A DNA stretch of 64,000 nt from Mermis nigrescens (Eukaryota > Nematoda > Enoplea > Mermithida > Mermithidae). The notes under the pieces were generated by a model. That model saw only the letters and a list, made by a program, of their open reading frames with translations. It did not search any database and was not told the DNA's origin. Both the position numbers and the translations under genes were made by a program. The stretch lies in NCBI GenBank assembly GCA_036768485.1, contig JAVLUZ010000401.1:124001-188000 (forward strand), in the 5' to 3' direction. Shown piece by piece: positions 53,167 to 61,795 of the stretch. Position 1 is the first letter of the stretch. Every line of letters starts with the position of its first letter.

Positions 53167-54946
53167 TGTGTGTGTGTAAACTTTGTAAACTTGTACGACA
53201 AGAAAAGCGAATGATTTAGCTGAACATATGAGGATCAAGTTCGAGTACCATACCAATTTTAGCCGGCAGACACATTGTAGCGGCAGACTGTAACACTAAC
53301 GCCTTGGATCTCAAATCAGCGTTATCGCGCAAAATCGGCTCATCTTTCGAAAGAATCTTTTGCAAAGTAACACGTGCCTCATGCCATGCATCACATCCCA
53401 ATGCCATAAAATCGTTTAGGTTTGACTAAAGCACATTTTAAAGCAGTGATATAAAAAAGAAAGATTATGTTTTTTCAAAAAATATTAGGAAAGATTAATT
53501 TTTTCCAAGGAAAAATAAAAATTTAGCGAACAAATAGTAATGCAAACTCAACTGAAAAATTGAGCTAATAAGGATTTTAGATATTTACCTCCTTGAAAAC
53601 TTTCTGCTGGTTGCTCAATATTGGTCCATTGAATAGATGAAATATTGTGGACAAATCTAAAATGTAATCTCCTATTGCTACTCCGATTCGGGGCTCTTCT
53701 GAATAAGGGTAAGGTATGCACTATTTATTGAATCAATTGAGGGACAAAATCGAAGTTAAGCACTATCGACAGACAGAATGATAATTCCTTGCAAGACATC
53801 AATTTAGACAATATATAGAAAATTTTAAATACTTTATGCATTGAAACTCAATTCAACAATGTAGTACTTATTTAGAAAAAGAACAAGTTGCAGTTAATAT
53901 CTGAACGACCAATTAGTTCTTCCTGGACAAATGCAATTGCATTTGTTTTTGTTTTATTAATTATATAAAATCTGTCCATGAAAACAAACTAATGATCTAC
54001 ACCATAGTCCAATATTTTTCAAACGAAATTTTCAAAAGATCGTGCGCATGAAAACATTAGATTACCAGTAAGGCACAAATTTTTAAAAACTAAAGCTCGA
54101 TTAAAAATCTCACATAATTTTCTTTCTAGCTAAGCTATAGCCTGACGAAAATATCACATTACTGCCAACGTCTTTAATGAAGTACAAAAAAGCAAACGTA
54201 ATATTGTTAAATGATATTTGCGGATTAAATGTGACTAAATTCAGCTGCACTCTTTTAACGCTTAATATAACACGCTTTATCTGATCGTAAAATGAACAAT
54301 TTTCTTCTGAATATCAAAAAATCTTTGCTAACCTCACTATGCGCATGCATATAAGACTATGCGGGTTTGATAACATAATGCGTCTTTTTCAGTGTTTCAG
54401 AATAAAAAAATTGACCATTTTGCCTTAGGAGAAAGAAAACATGACTTTAACTTTGATCGCATGCTATTATATGCATAATTATCAAACAGTTCTGTCGCTT
54501 TCTGACATCGGAACAGAGCTATGCAAGGATTTTGGATCCATCTCAAAATTTAGAATTAAGCCGCATACACACTAATAGATCTTGCTAGCTCAAGGTCATA
54601 AAAAACTGATTTTGAGCAGGGCTAAAAATATGATGAGTTAATAATCGCGATAATTTTGCTGATTATCATTTCTACCACTCTTAACCTTTTGTATCAACGA
54701 TGAAAACGAAAAACCATGTTCGTTCGGTCATACTTACAAGATCAACAAAGCGCTTTAATTACCAATAGGCAGCCAGAAACACTGATACAATAGGTATAAC
54801 ACCAACGCAGAACTTAATTTCTCGCAATCAAAATAACTACAAATATTTATATGTAAATTCACTTACGTTCTCTTTTGTGAAGAAAACGCCGTACGGCAAA
54901 TTCTGCAGAGAAAGTGCGACTTTTGATCAATTTCAACGAACGACAT
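40775..54946 (-). CDS. FAH: Fumarylacetoacetase, whole gene span (multi-exon, 3' exon not found)
   Basis: Exons, 5' to 3' on the minus strand: 54867-54946, 53589-53693, 53254-53425, 52290-52382, 52116-52213, 47842-47994, 45625-45755, 44394-44469, 44286-44332, 40775-40994. All junctions are GT-AG with matching phases. The protein hydrolyses 4-fumarylacetoacetate to fumarate and acetoacetate in the cytosol. Family hallmarks are present in order: [15 protein letters not shown], the GDYTDF and HATN region with the catalytic His, [19 protein letters not shown] with metal-binding Glu residues, MNDWSARDIQ, GTTISPW, SGPEP and SMLELSW. The final 20-30 residues (usually GFG.C.G..LP) were not located between 36.4 and 40.8 kb. 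Exon 1 appears to lack one base, and exon 4 has a T run of a length that breaks the frame. This is either a recent pseudogene or, more likely, assembly indels. Confidence 0.93.
41663..42074. mobile_element. hAT-like element family F, copy 2, exact 8-bp TSD
   Basis: Starts CAGTGTTTTTTTGTAC and ends in 'aatacaaaaaaccgt'. GGGGGAAT occurs on both sides (41655-41662 and 42075-42082). It contains 'ggcgcgaagcgcc' at 41873-41885 and several 'tttgtacatgtacaaa' palindromes. It lies in FAH intron 9. Confidence 0.85.
42595..42870 (-). repeat. MITE family C-like remnant
   Basis: 'agagcatcgtcagaaacgct' and 'gacgcgtatccatctttg' match the C interior. It abuts the family D element at 42879. Confidence 0.5.
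42879..43107. mobile_element. hAT-like MITE family D
   Basis: Ends CATACACGTAACAGC and (inverted) CATATATGTAACTGGG. Flanks GTTTCACT and GTTTAACC agree at 6 of 8 positions. Interior 'gggtgaatgaattccaattt' and 'ggcgaccaattttgggtgg'. Confidence 0.7.
43238..44234. mobile_element. Tc1/mariner-like element, TA TSD
   Basis: Ends CAGTGGCGTGCAAAAGTT and (inverted) CAGTGGTGTTCAAAAGTT, each followed inward by AGCCAC, bounded by TA on both sides (43236-43237, 44235-44236). At 997 bp with no transposase signature recognised it is non-autonomous or decayed. It ends about 50 bp before the FAH exon 9 donor. Confidence 0.85.
44286..44332 (-). CDS. FAH: FAH exon 9 (47-bp exon)
   Basis: Acceptor TTTTACAG and donor AAG|GTAACA. 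Two bases then 15 codons, [15 protein letters not shown], equivalent to the MSQAATICKSNFK-type segment of the family. A Tc1/mariner-like element begins about 50 bp past the donor. Confidence 0.88.
44394..44469 (-). CDS. FAH: FAH exon 8
   Basis: Acceptor TTGTTTCAG and donor AAAAA|GTAGC. Twenty-five codons plus one base: [18 protein letters not shown], then KLEAKLK. The LPYL and FDI spacing matches the family. It contains no Met and was found only from flanking exons and splice sites. Confidence 0.88.
44555..44878. repeat. MITE family E, copy 3
   Basis: The right end (inverted) reads CAGGGTCGTATTTAGG; the left side shows 'gattgaatcctggatatgcg'. The palindrome is reduced to 'agtgcgaagcgcc' near 44748. 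Interior 'ttttccgtctttccatgcat' as in copies 1 and 2. Confidence 0.6.
45625..45755 (-). CDS. FAH: FAH exon 7 (active site)
   Basis: Acceptor CTCTCTAG and donor CAG|GTAGAA. It reads [20 protein letters not shown], then [14 protein letters not shown]. It holds the conserved Gln, Tyr and Lys of the active-site region and ends in phase 0. Confidence 0.93.
45756..47841. other. FAH intron 6
   Basis: No further exon needed by phase. A short 'tacatacatacatacg' run lies near 45957, plus a C-like remnant at 47090-47390. Confidence 0.7.
47090..47390 (-). repeat. MITE family C-like remnant
   Basis: 'aagcatagtcagaatcgc', 'tcttgacgcgcatccatcg' and a decayed palindrome 'ctggcgctcagtgcc' near 47200. Edges not defined. 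Confidence 0.45.
47842..47994 (-). CDS. FAH: FAH exon 6 (metal-binding Glu residues)
   Basis: Acceptor GTTTATAG and donor AGCG|GTAAGA. It contains [14 protein letters not shown] with the E-x-E pair that binds the metal, [20 protein letters not shown] and the start of the split Ala codon. Phases match exons 5 and 7. Confidence 0.93.
48967..49312 (+). repeat. Minisatellite, 17/18-bp unit
   Basis: About 20 units alternating between CCCCACCGTCCCAACAG (17 bp) and CCCCACCAATCCCAACAG (18 bp), with variants such as CTCC for CCCC. The long repetitive Gly/Ala/Trp frames across it on the minus strand are a by-product of the unit and not a gene. Confidence 0.95.
50012..50286 (-). repeat. Minisatellite, inverted relative to 48967-49312
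   Basis: Units of the type GGTGGGGCTGTTGGGAC, with more variation than the other array (ggattggtggggctgtt, agacggtggggctgttga). It starts immediately after a B-family terminus ('cccacgcttatgtgtg'). Confidence 0.92.
50864..50933 (+). repeat. (AATA)n low-complexity repeat
   Basis: Imperfect 'aataaataaataaatga' tetranucleotide repeat just before the third F element. Confidence 0.85.
50954..51721. mobile_element. hAT-like element family F, copy 3 (internally duplicated)
   Basis: Flanks ATGCCAGG and ATGCCAGC agree at 7 of 8 positions. Ends are 'cacggtttcttttttgta' and 'gtacaaaaaaaaacactttg'. It is nearly twice the length of copy 2 because the body occurs twice (about 50975-51345 and 51346-51700). 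It holds three perfect 'ggcgcttcgcgcc' palindromes (51089, 51180, 51495). Confidence 0.8.
52116..52213 (-). CDS. FAH: FAH exon 5
   Basis: Acceptor CATATAG, with G completing the Trp codon, then 32 codons [32 protein letters not shown] and one base. Donor ATG|GTAAGC. The motif [12 protein letters not shown] is highly conserved in fumarylacetoacetases. Confidence 0.93.
52290..52382 (-). CDS. FAH: FAH exon 4 with homopolymer frameshift
   Basis: Acceptor AAATTCAG and donor AATTG|GTATG. It opens GDYTDF, then shifts frame at a run of six T (plus-strand A run near 52362-52367). The rest is clear in another frame as [20 protein letters not shown] then TPN and a split Trp. The length is 93 bp; 91 bp would restore the family alignment. 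The catalytic His of HATN is present. Confidence 0.85.
52605..52865. repeat. MITE family G remnant
   Basis: 'catagatgcttagcatggtcg' start and '...accccctcccacatgcat' end, with 'ttttcgaccaaaataac' inside. It lies in FAH intron 3. Confidence 0.5.
53109..53177 (+). repeat. (GT)n microsatellite
   Basis: About 69 bp of GT with a single interruption near 53166. It sits next to an E-type terminus (53073-53101, 'aatcctggctacggacctg') about 75 bp past the FAH exon 3 donor. Confidence 0.98.
53254..53425 (-). CDS. FAH: FAH exon 3
   Basis: Acceptor GTGCTTTAG and donor ATTG|GTATGG. Fifty-seven codons plus one base, beginning [19 protein letters not shown] and ending in the conserved LPAKI. The split Gly codon is completed by exon 4. 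A GT microsatellite lies about 75 bp past the donor. Confidence 0.92.
53589..53693 (-). CDS. FAH: FAH exon 2
   Basis: Thirty-five codons starting [15 protein letters not shown] and ending KVFKE at donor GAG|GTAAAT. The acceptor is AGAAGAG|CCC, chosen because it fits phase 0; a second AG five bases upstream (53698) is possible if exon 1 ends differently. Confidence 0.85.
54867..54946 (-). CDS. FAH: FAH exon 1 with apparent 1-base deletion
   Basis: The ATG at 54946 reads [12 protein letters not shown]. The family continuation [14 protein letters not shown] then follows in another frame, ending at donor AAC|GTAAGT. One extra base near 54910/54911 would make the exon 27 codons and phase 0. The donor is strong and the NLPYGVF motif is unmistakable, so a single-base loss is the simplest reading. 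Confidence 0.8.
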
Positions 54947-55189
54947 GTTAAATAAGGAATAACAATCAATTCAACCTGAACAAGCTCAAAATAGTATTTA
55001 TATAATCTACCATACATGTAATGGCTCGAAATTTTGGTTGGGGGCATCCTTGGACAAACCGTGCATATCAAAGCAGCCGAATCGCTACCTGTCAATGGGA
55101 AGACCAGCCAGTATCAATGGAAAATTTTGCAAAACGCCATACAGATCGAGAAATGATTGAAATACATGAAAATGGTTACAAAACTAGCT

Positions 55190-55380
55190 AATCAAACAAT
55201 TAATTAAAAAAGCAAGATAACTCTAGTAAAATACATGGAAATGATTTGAAAAATCAACTAATCAATCCAATCAATCAACTGATGACTAACCAACCAATAA
55301 TATTACCCCACGAAATAACCAATAATTAACCAATCAACCACTGAGCAACAAATCAACCAACCAAACAACCACTTCGTAAA
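55190..55380 (+). repeat. Degenerate (AATC/AACC)n repeat
   Basis: Runs such as 'aatcaatccaatcaatcaac' and 'accaatcaaccactgagc', a decayed tetranucleotide array upstream of FAH. Confidence 0.7.
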
Positions 55381-55394
55381 AGGAGCAGGTACTC

Positions 55395-56075
55395 ACCAGC
55401 CATTACAAGAAGGGAACGGGGTAAATGATTCCAATTTTTGGCCAAGACTTGCAAAAAATGGCCAAAAAGCGCAAGTCTTCGCTTAAAATCGGTCGGGGGT
55501 ATCAAGATGATATAACTTTGAAGGATGGGGTTACGTCCGACTTTGAGTGGGGGTATGTAAGCTGCATCATTTAGAAATCATCTTTTTGATGAGAAAACAA
55601 ACGGCGAAGAAATTGATAAAAACCACTCTAAGACAAGGCTCGACATTTACAGAAATAAGCGAGCGATCGTGCGAATACAAATAGGATTCTGAGCAGGCTT
55701 TTTACGAAAGATTTTCAGGCGGGAAAAGGTAAACCATGAAAACGAAAATGGAAAATGAGTAAAATCGGAGAAAAAACATGGAAAAATAGGTAAAGGCCGA
55801 AAAATGAAAACAGAAAAAGAGGTAAAAATCGGAAAATGAAAAATGGGCATACAAGTAACAAGAGGATGGGAAGATCTACACACCCAGAGTCAGTCGTCCC
55901 CCATACCCCAAAGTCCGTATATGTTGACCCCCTCGATTCTGGGCGAAAACTTGCGTTTTTAGGCGTTTTTTAAGGTGATTTCCCGTCATTTCTAACCAAA
56001 AATTGGAGGTCAGTAAGCCCTCCTTTTCAAAAATGGACGAGGAAAAAACTTTCGAGCCATTGCATGCATGAGAAT
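55395..56075. repeat. Family D remnants and purine-rich tandem repeat
   Basis: D-type sequence at 55395-55570 and 55860-56075. Between them lies a degenerate ~35-bp repeat of 'gtaaaatcggaaaatgaaa' type (55720-55855). No gene. Confidence 0.5.
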
Positions 56076-56579
56076 GGGTAAAACCGGAAATTGAAAGTAG
56101 ATGTAAATTTTTAGTTATGAATTTTCTCGCAAAAAATCGTTCTGATCTGAAGTGAGATATTTTATTGTAAACATTTGACAATTACAAGGAATGCAAAAAA
56201 ATGATAAGGAACATGTAACTGTCGATAAAACTAGCAACGTAATGCAAAAACGGAGACAAGCTAGTCACGATAATAATTTTTTAAGCTCGCCTTTGTAAAA
56301 CTCAGACAAGTCAACGTCAGTTAGCCTATATTTAAATACCTATATTCAAATTAGAAGGGAAACTACAAAATCAGGCTGTTAAAAAAATTTAAAAAAATCT
56401 TTAAGTGAAAATTTATGCTTTTATCATTGAAATTTTAATATCTCTGATTGAAATCTCATGTTTTTGACCAGAATGAAAAATTGCCGAAAAATAAAAATTA
56501 ATAGAACCAAGAAAATGCAAACGCAATAAAAGTTTTTGATGTCTCTAATTCAAATTGCATGTACCTATTCGGTCAGGAT

Positions 56580-56983
56580 CAGACATACACAGCATAAGAA
56601 TTCTTAGGGGCGTTTACATCTTGAAGTGCCTTTCTGGGCCCAAAAATGGTGGGTGGGTATGCGTCAAGAAACATCGTTTTTCGGCTTTTCTGATAACGCT
56701 CTATCTTTCTAGAGCATAAAACATAAAAATATTTCGAAAAAATTAAAAAAATTGAATAAATTGAACAAAATACAGTCGAAACATGAGTATATGGCACGAA
56801 GCGCCAGAAAGTTGATACTTTTGAGCAAATAGATAGCTAAAAACGTTTTAAAAAAGCACCTTTTCTACGAATTTTTTTGGAAACTTTCGAAAAATCGCCA
56901 ATTCTGGAGGAGGAATGCAAAAGTTTCTAGGGGCATGGGCGAAAAGTTTTCTAGGGTCAACCCCTCCCCCAAGATCATGTATG
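56580..56983 (+). mobile_element. hAT-like MITE family C, copy 6, exact 8-bp TSD
   Basis: Starts CAGACATACACAGC and ends, inverted, CATACATGATCTTGG. GTCAGGAT lies on both sides (56572-56579, 56984-56991) and fits nTnnnnAn. It has the palindrome in diverged form ('ggcacgaagcgcc' near 56785). Reference copy for the family. Confidence 0.9.
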
Positions 56984-57291
56984 GTCAGGATGGAAAATCG
57001 CCGGAAAAAATAAAAAATGAGTAAGACCCGGTATAGAAAAAATATAAAGAATTTCCATTTTTCGAATTCTCACATGATAAATCGTTCTTTTCTGAAAGGC
57101 AAGCTTTTAATCATGAAGATTTTCAGGTCATTAACTCAAAATTTCGTACTTATTTATTGTTAAGATGGAAAATTGACAGAAAATAGAAAAAATGTGCAAA
57201 AACCCAGAAAATAAAAATGGAAAATGGAAAACGTTAAAACGTTCAATTTCAAATTCTTTCATCAAAAATCTTTTTTGAAGTTTTAGGATCA

Positions 57292-59222
57292 GGCCCGTAT
57301 CCAGAGGAAAGGGATGTGCCCCCACACCCTAAATGGAATTTTATTATGATTTTTTCCTTTATTCTCCCTTTGCTCTTTTAGCTGAAAATCGTGAAAATTT
57401 GCGGCGCACAATTATTAATTATAATATATTTAGTCCCAAACACGCGGTTAAAACACTATATTCAATCTCAATACAACCTCAAGCGTATTTCGCATTTATG
57501 TTATGCTTTTTGCCGGTTTTACGCAGAAAATGAGATCCGTGCAAGAAGCGAGAATGATGGACATTTATAGGCGATGATATAAAATTTTGATTAAGTTTGA
57601 CAATTTTTAGTCTGATTTCAGAACGAAAGTTATGCTGGTCTTATGAAAATTTTAATGTTACGACTCAACTTCGAGGTGCTTGTTTCATAGAAATTTTCCC
57701 GGACTTTGCCCCAAGCCTCACTGAGGGGGCGCTTGAGCGCACCAACCCAGACCTTAAAGAGAGGGTGTCCCTTGGATTCTCACACAATATATAAAATATT
57801 TAGGTAGCGAAATTTCCAGTTTAGTCTTTTTCGACAAAAAAATTCGCAAAAATTTTCGCAGCTTCGCGCCGAATTTCTCATTTAGTAATAACAATCTATT
57901 TAGCTTCAAGTGCGCGATTCAAACACTCCATACTCAGTCTTCTATACAACCTAGAGCATATTCTGCATCTTATGCCTTCTGTTCTTCACAGATTTTGCGC
58001 AGAAAATTAGATTTCGGCAAGAGGCAAGAATGGCAAATCTTTTGGCGATGATGATGAAGATTTTTCATGAACTTCTACTATTTTTAAACTGAATTCAGAA
58101 CAAAGATTCGACTGATTTTGATAAAATTCAAACGTTACGATTCCAAATTAATGTACTTATTCTGGGAAAATTTTGAATTTTTTAAAATGAAGCTGTATGC
58201 GATTGCATAACGCTGTTCTGCAACGATTTGTTGAAAATAAACCAAGAAATTCAGCGCTCCGCCCGGATTTATTCTAGTTTTGGCTATTGTTCTAACTTAA
58301 TGGCAACAAACAAAGAACTATAAAGCATTTGTCGCCATTAGAAGATGAAGTACCTATTTGCAAAAATTTCTACTCAATATAAATACAAAAGTAACGAGGA
58401 AATTCGTGCGCTTGGTGCAGATTGCGTTTTTAAAAGCTGCTTAGCATAAAAGAACCTGACAAGTCTACAAAAGATTCTCACCTCATGCGTTTTAAGAATT
58501 TCTTCAGTCATTCTTGGCATGGAAATATCAGAAAATTTCCGCGCTGCGCGCCAGTCTATTTAATCTAGTTATCATCTAAATTAAGGACCCTGAATCGGAC
58601 GATTTTATGAAAATTTTAACGTTAAGATTCAATATTTCAGTGCTAAATTTGCAAAATTTTCCGGAGTTTCGCCAAGGACCTCACTAGGAGGGGAGCACTT
58701 GAGCGCGCCACCTCAGATTCCCCCAGCACCAAAAGAGGTTTTCCGTCGCATTCTCTGTGATCTAAAGTTATACCCGAGTAGTAAAACTTGCAAAGCGTGC
58801 AGCATTAATTGTGAAAATTTTATGAAAAAATTATTTTATTTGCATTTTAATTGTTGCAGGACGATGTGAATAGTCAAAAAAAGGCATTATTTAATTTCTA
58901 GAACGCATTTTTATACGTTCTTATGGACTTCTGATATAAAAACATTTTCGGACCCCCTGGCAAAAATCCTGGCTAAGAAGCTTGTGCCTCTTTGCGCCGA
59001 TTTCTTCTATCTTCTGGCGGTTTCTATCGTTTTATTGCAGTAAAAGTCAAAAAATTAGCGCTTCGAGCGCATAATAAGCATTTTGCTTAAATACTGCAGG
59101 CAGGACGATGTGAAAAGCCCAAAAAGACATATCATTCAAAGGATTCCGCCCGTTTTTATAAGTTTTTAGACGGAAAAAACTTTTTTGGATCCCCCATGGC
59201 GAAAATCCTGGCTATGCCTATG
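57292..59222. repeat. Diverged tandem repeat region with E-type ends
   Basis: Starts 'caggcccgtatccagagg' (E-type). Two to three units follow (about 57300-57845, 57850-58200, 58390-58760) sharing 'tgaaaattttaa(t/c)gtta' and 'cactgaggggg...gcgcttgagcgc'. 'aatcctggct' termini occur near 58970 and 59208. No coding frame. Confidence 0.45.
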
Positions 59223-59224
59223 CC

Positions 59225-61560
59225 TACATTAGTTAGATAAAGATAAAAAAGAGATAAAAACTTTATTGCGACAGAGACGGACTTAAAACAATACGAATTT
59301 GGTCAAATTGAAAAAAGAGAAAATCAGGGCAGGTAAATACATTAATAAGACGTCCCTCAATTCAATGCAATCTGAAGAAGAAAGAAAGAAATTTTATCAA
59401 TAATAAACCAAAGTGATAAAATACAGAATGACGAGTTACATAATAGATACAAATTAGTAAGGGGACATGCGAGTCAATGTAATGACAATTTTTACGCGCG
59501 CCCCACAAGATGTCTATATAAACCAAAGTTTACTAACCTGGATTTAAATATGTTCAGGTTAGGGGAAGATACAATGAAGTCAGGAAGATTGTTCCGAACT
59601 GCGATGTATTTGTAAAAGAAATCAAACTTTTCTAAATTAGAATGTACAACAGGTATAACTAATTTAGATCCTATTAATGCTGCGGGTAATATTACGACTA
59701 CAATACAAAAAGATTATCAGCTTCTAAACACGATTTATGACAAATAATTTGATACATAATACACAGACAAATCTGCAAGCGTCTGAATTCAAGTCTGCAC
59801 AATTTAAGTTGTATTAGACGATCCTCGTGAGAAAGAATATTATTATAACCAAAAATATATTTAGTGAATCTACGTTGAACAGCTTCCAGTCGATCTATAT
59901 CACTAAGATAAGAGGGTTCCATACACTGCAACAGTTACTCACTAATAAAGGTCTAACATAATAAATATGAGCTTTAACAAGGTTACATTTATCACGTGAC
60001 AAAAATGATTTGCGTATTAAAATGCGTCTAAAGAAAGCTTTTTAATCAAAGAATTATAATGTTCCTTGAATGTTAAATTTTGGGAAATCAAAACTCCTAA
60101 ATTACGGACAAACAGGTTATCACTAGAAATAATTTCCCCACTTAGTCTATAAACAACTTTTTGATTATTATTATTCAGATAGAGAACTTGACTTTTGGAT
60201 CGTTAAATGGGTAGATCCCATGTATTTGTTCAGTCAAAAATCTTACCTAAATCGACTTTAATAATCTATAGTTACGACTAATATTGAAAATATTGATATC
60301 ATCCGTGAACATATAAACTGTACTATAAATATTATCACATATATCATTTAAAAAAATCGAAAAGAGCGTAGGTCCAAGGACACTTCCATGGACAAAACCG
60401 CTAGTAACAGGCACGTAATCTGAAAAAGACTGATTAGCGCGAACACATTGGAAGCGATTAAACAAATAGGTCTTTAACCATGTAAACAAATTACCGTTTA
60501 TTCCATATCCGTTTAACTTAATCGAAGCTTTTCAATATTTACTTCATCAAAAGCTTTAGAGAAATCTTAATATATTATATCGACAGTTTCTTCTTAGCTA
60601 ACGACCGAATCCATGAAAATTTACACTTCAACAATTGTGTTTCACAAGATTCATTCTTTTGAAAACTAAATTAAAAAGGAGATACTAGTTCATTGACCTT
60701 GAGAAAGTTTAACAATTGACTATTCATAATTCTTTCCATAATTTTGGCAATAGAACAACAAAGGGAAACGGGCCTGTAATTATCGAGTAATGCTAGATCC
60801 CCTTTTTCAAAATCGGAATAACATGTGTCATGCTCCAAAGCTCGGGAATATTTCCAGACAGAAAAGATACAGTAAAAATACTAACTAACGGCTTTACCAT
60901 TTGAAACAACAATTTTTTAATAAAAAGATTGCAAATGCCGCCAGGGCCAACTGCAGTTGAATTATTCAGATGGTTAATAGCTTCCAATACACGATCCTCA
61001 CTAAGACTGACGTCAGAAAGCGAAAAATCACAGCGCTTCTGAAAAAGAAAATTAGCGTTAGTAATGTCACTAGAAAACACAGAAGCGAAATAATCATTAA
61101 AAATATTAGCCTTGCGTATTGAATCGGTTATCGTTGCGACTTTTTAACCTATTATTTACAAAAGTATAGAAAGCTTAAGGATTATTATTCTTAAGCAATT
61201 TATTTTCTTGAGAAGAGAAATAATTATGAATAGTTATACTTAGAGCTTTACAATTATTTCGATATTTAACTTTAGTTTTTGGAGTTTTACACCTTTTATA
61301 CTTATCCCATAGAGAACGTTCTTTAAGAAATAATTTATGTAAGCTTTTAGGGTATTTAAATTTTGATTTAGCTCTAAAAGTAGGTGCAAAACTAAAAATA
61401 AGAGGATTTGATACTTAAAAAATTATACATATCATTAATTGTTGAGCATGTGGAGAAAAAGATCAGGCCATGAAACAGAGGATAAAAAAGTAGCAATACT
61501 ATCATAGTCCGCTTTATTGAAATTTAAGCAAGGTTCATCTCTATCATGAAAAGTCCTAGT
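59225..61560 (-). pseudogene. Decayed non-LTR retrotransposon (CR1/Jockey-like reverse transcriptase)
   Basis: In order on the minus strand: SEDRVLEAINHLNNSTAVGP and VIPILKKG (61080-60793), DLALLDNYRPVSLCC and IAKIMERIMNSQLL (about 60790-60700), DFSKAFDEVN (about 60560), FTWLKTYLFNRFQCV, SGFVHGSVLGPTLFSIFLND and MFTDDINIF (60489-60247, the usual Y-A-D-D changed to F-T-D-D), and a C-terminal YLSDIDRLEAVQRRFTKYIF segment (59931-59698). These are standard RT motifs; several stops and frameshifts separate them. The 3' end has AATAAA (59262-59267) and a 'tatctttatct' simple repeat, as in CR1/L2-type elements. The endonuclease domain was not seen. Confidence 0.8.
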
Positions 61561-61629
61561 TAAAATTTTAGAAGAAATCGAATTATGGTCGCTTGTTCGA
61601 AAAAGGAGGAAGGACCTGGGGTGGGTTTC

Positions 61630-61795
61630 TCATTAGAACGTCTAAGTTAGACGCGTCGAAGTTAGACGCGTCTAACTTAGACGCCATTTCGACGAAGTTT
61701 AGACGCGTCGAAGTTAGACGGAAGTTAGACGCGTGCGTCTAAAAGTCTTAAACCGTGTTTCTCATAGGACGTCTAAATTACGTCTAAGTTGTAAG
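61630..61795. repeat. Cluster of TAGACGCGTCTA palindromes
   Basis: Repeated 'gttagacgcgtctaactta'-type palindromes with 'gacgtctaa' half-sites. Preceded by 'gggtttctcattagaacg' and followed by 'gtgtttctcataggacg', a direct repeat about 130 bp apart. It could be the subterminal part of an unrecognised DNA transposon. Confidence 0.6.

Noticed and set aside
53109..53177. Short tandem array considered as CRISPR or telomeric repeat
   Set aside because: A plain GT dinucleotide microsatellite in a eukaryotic intron.
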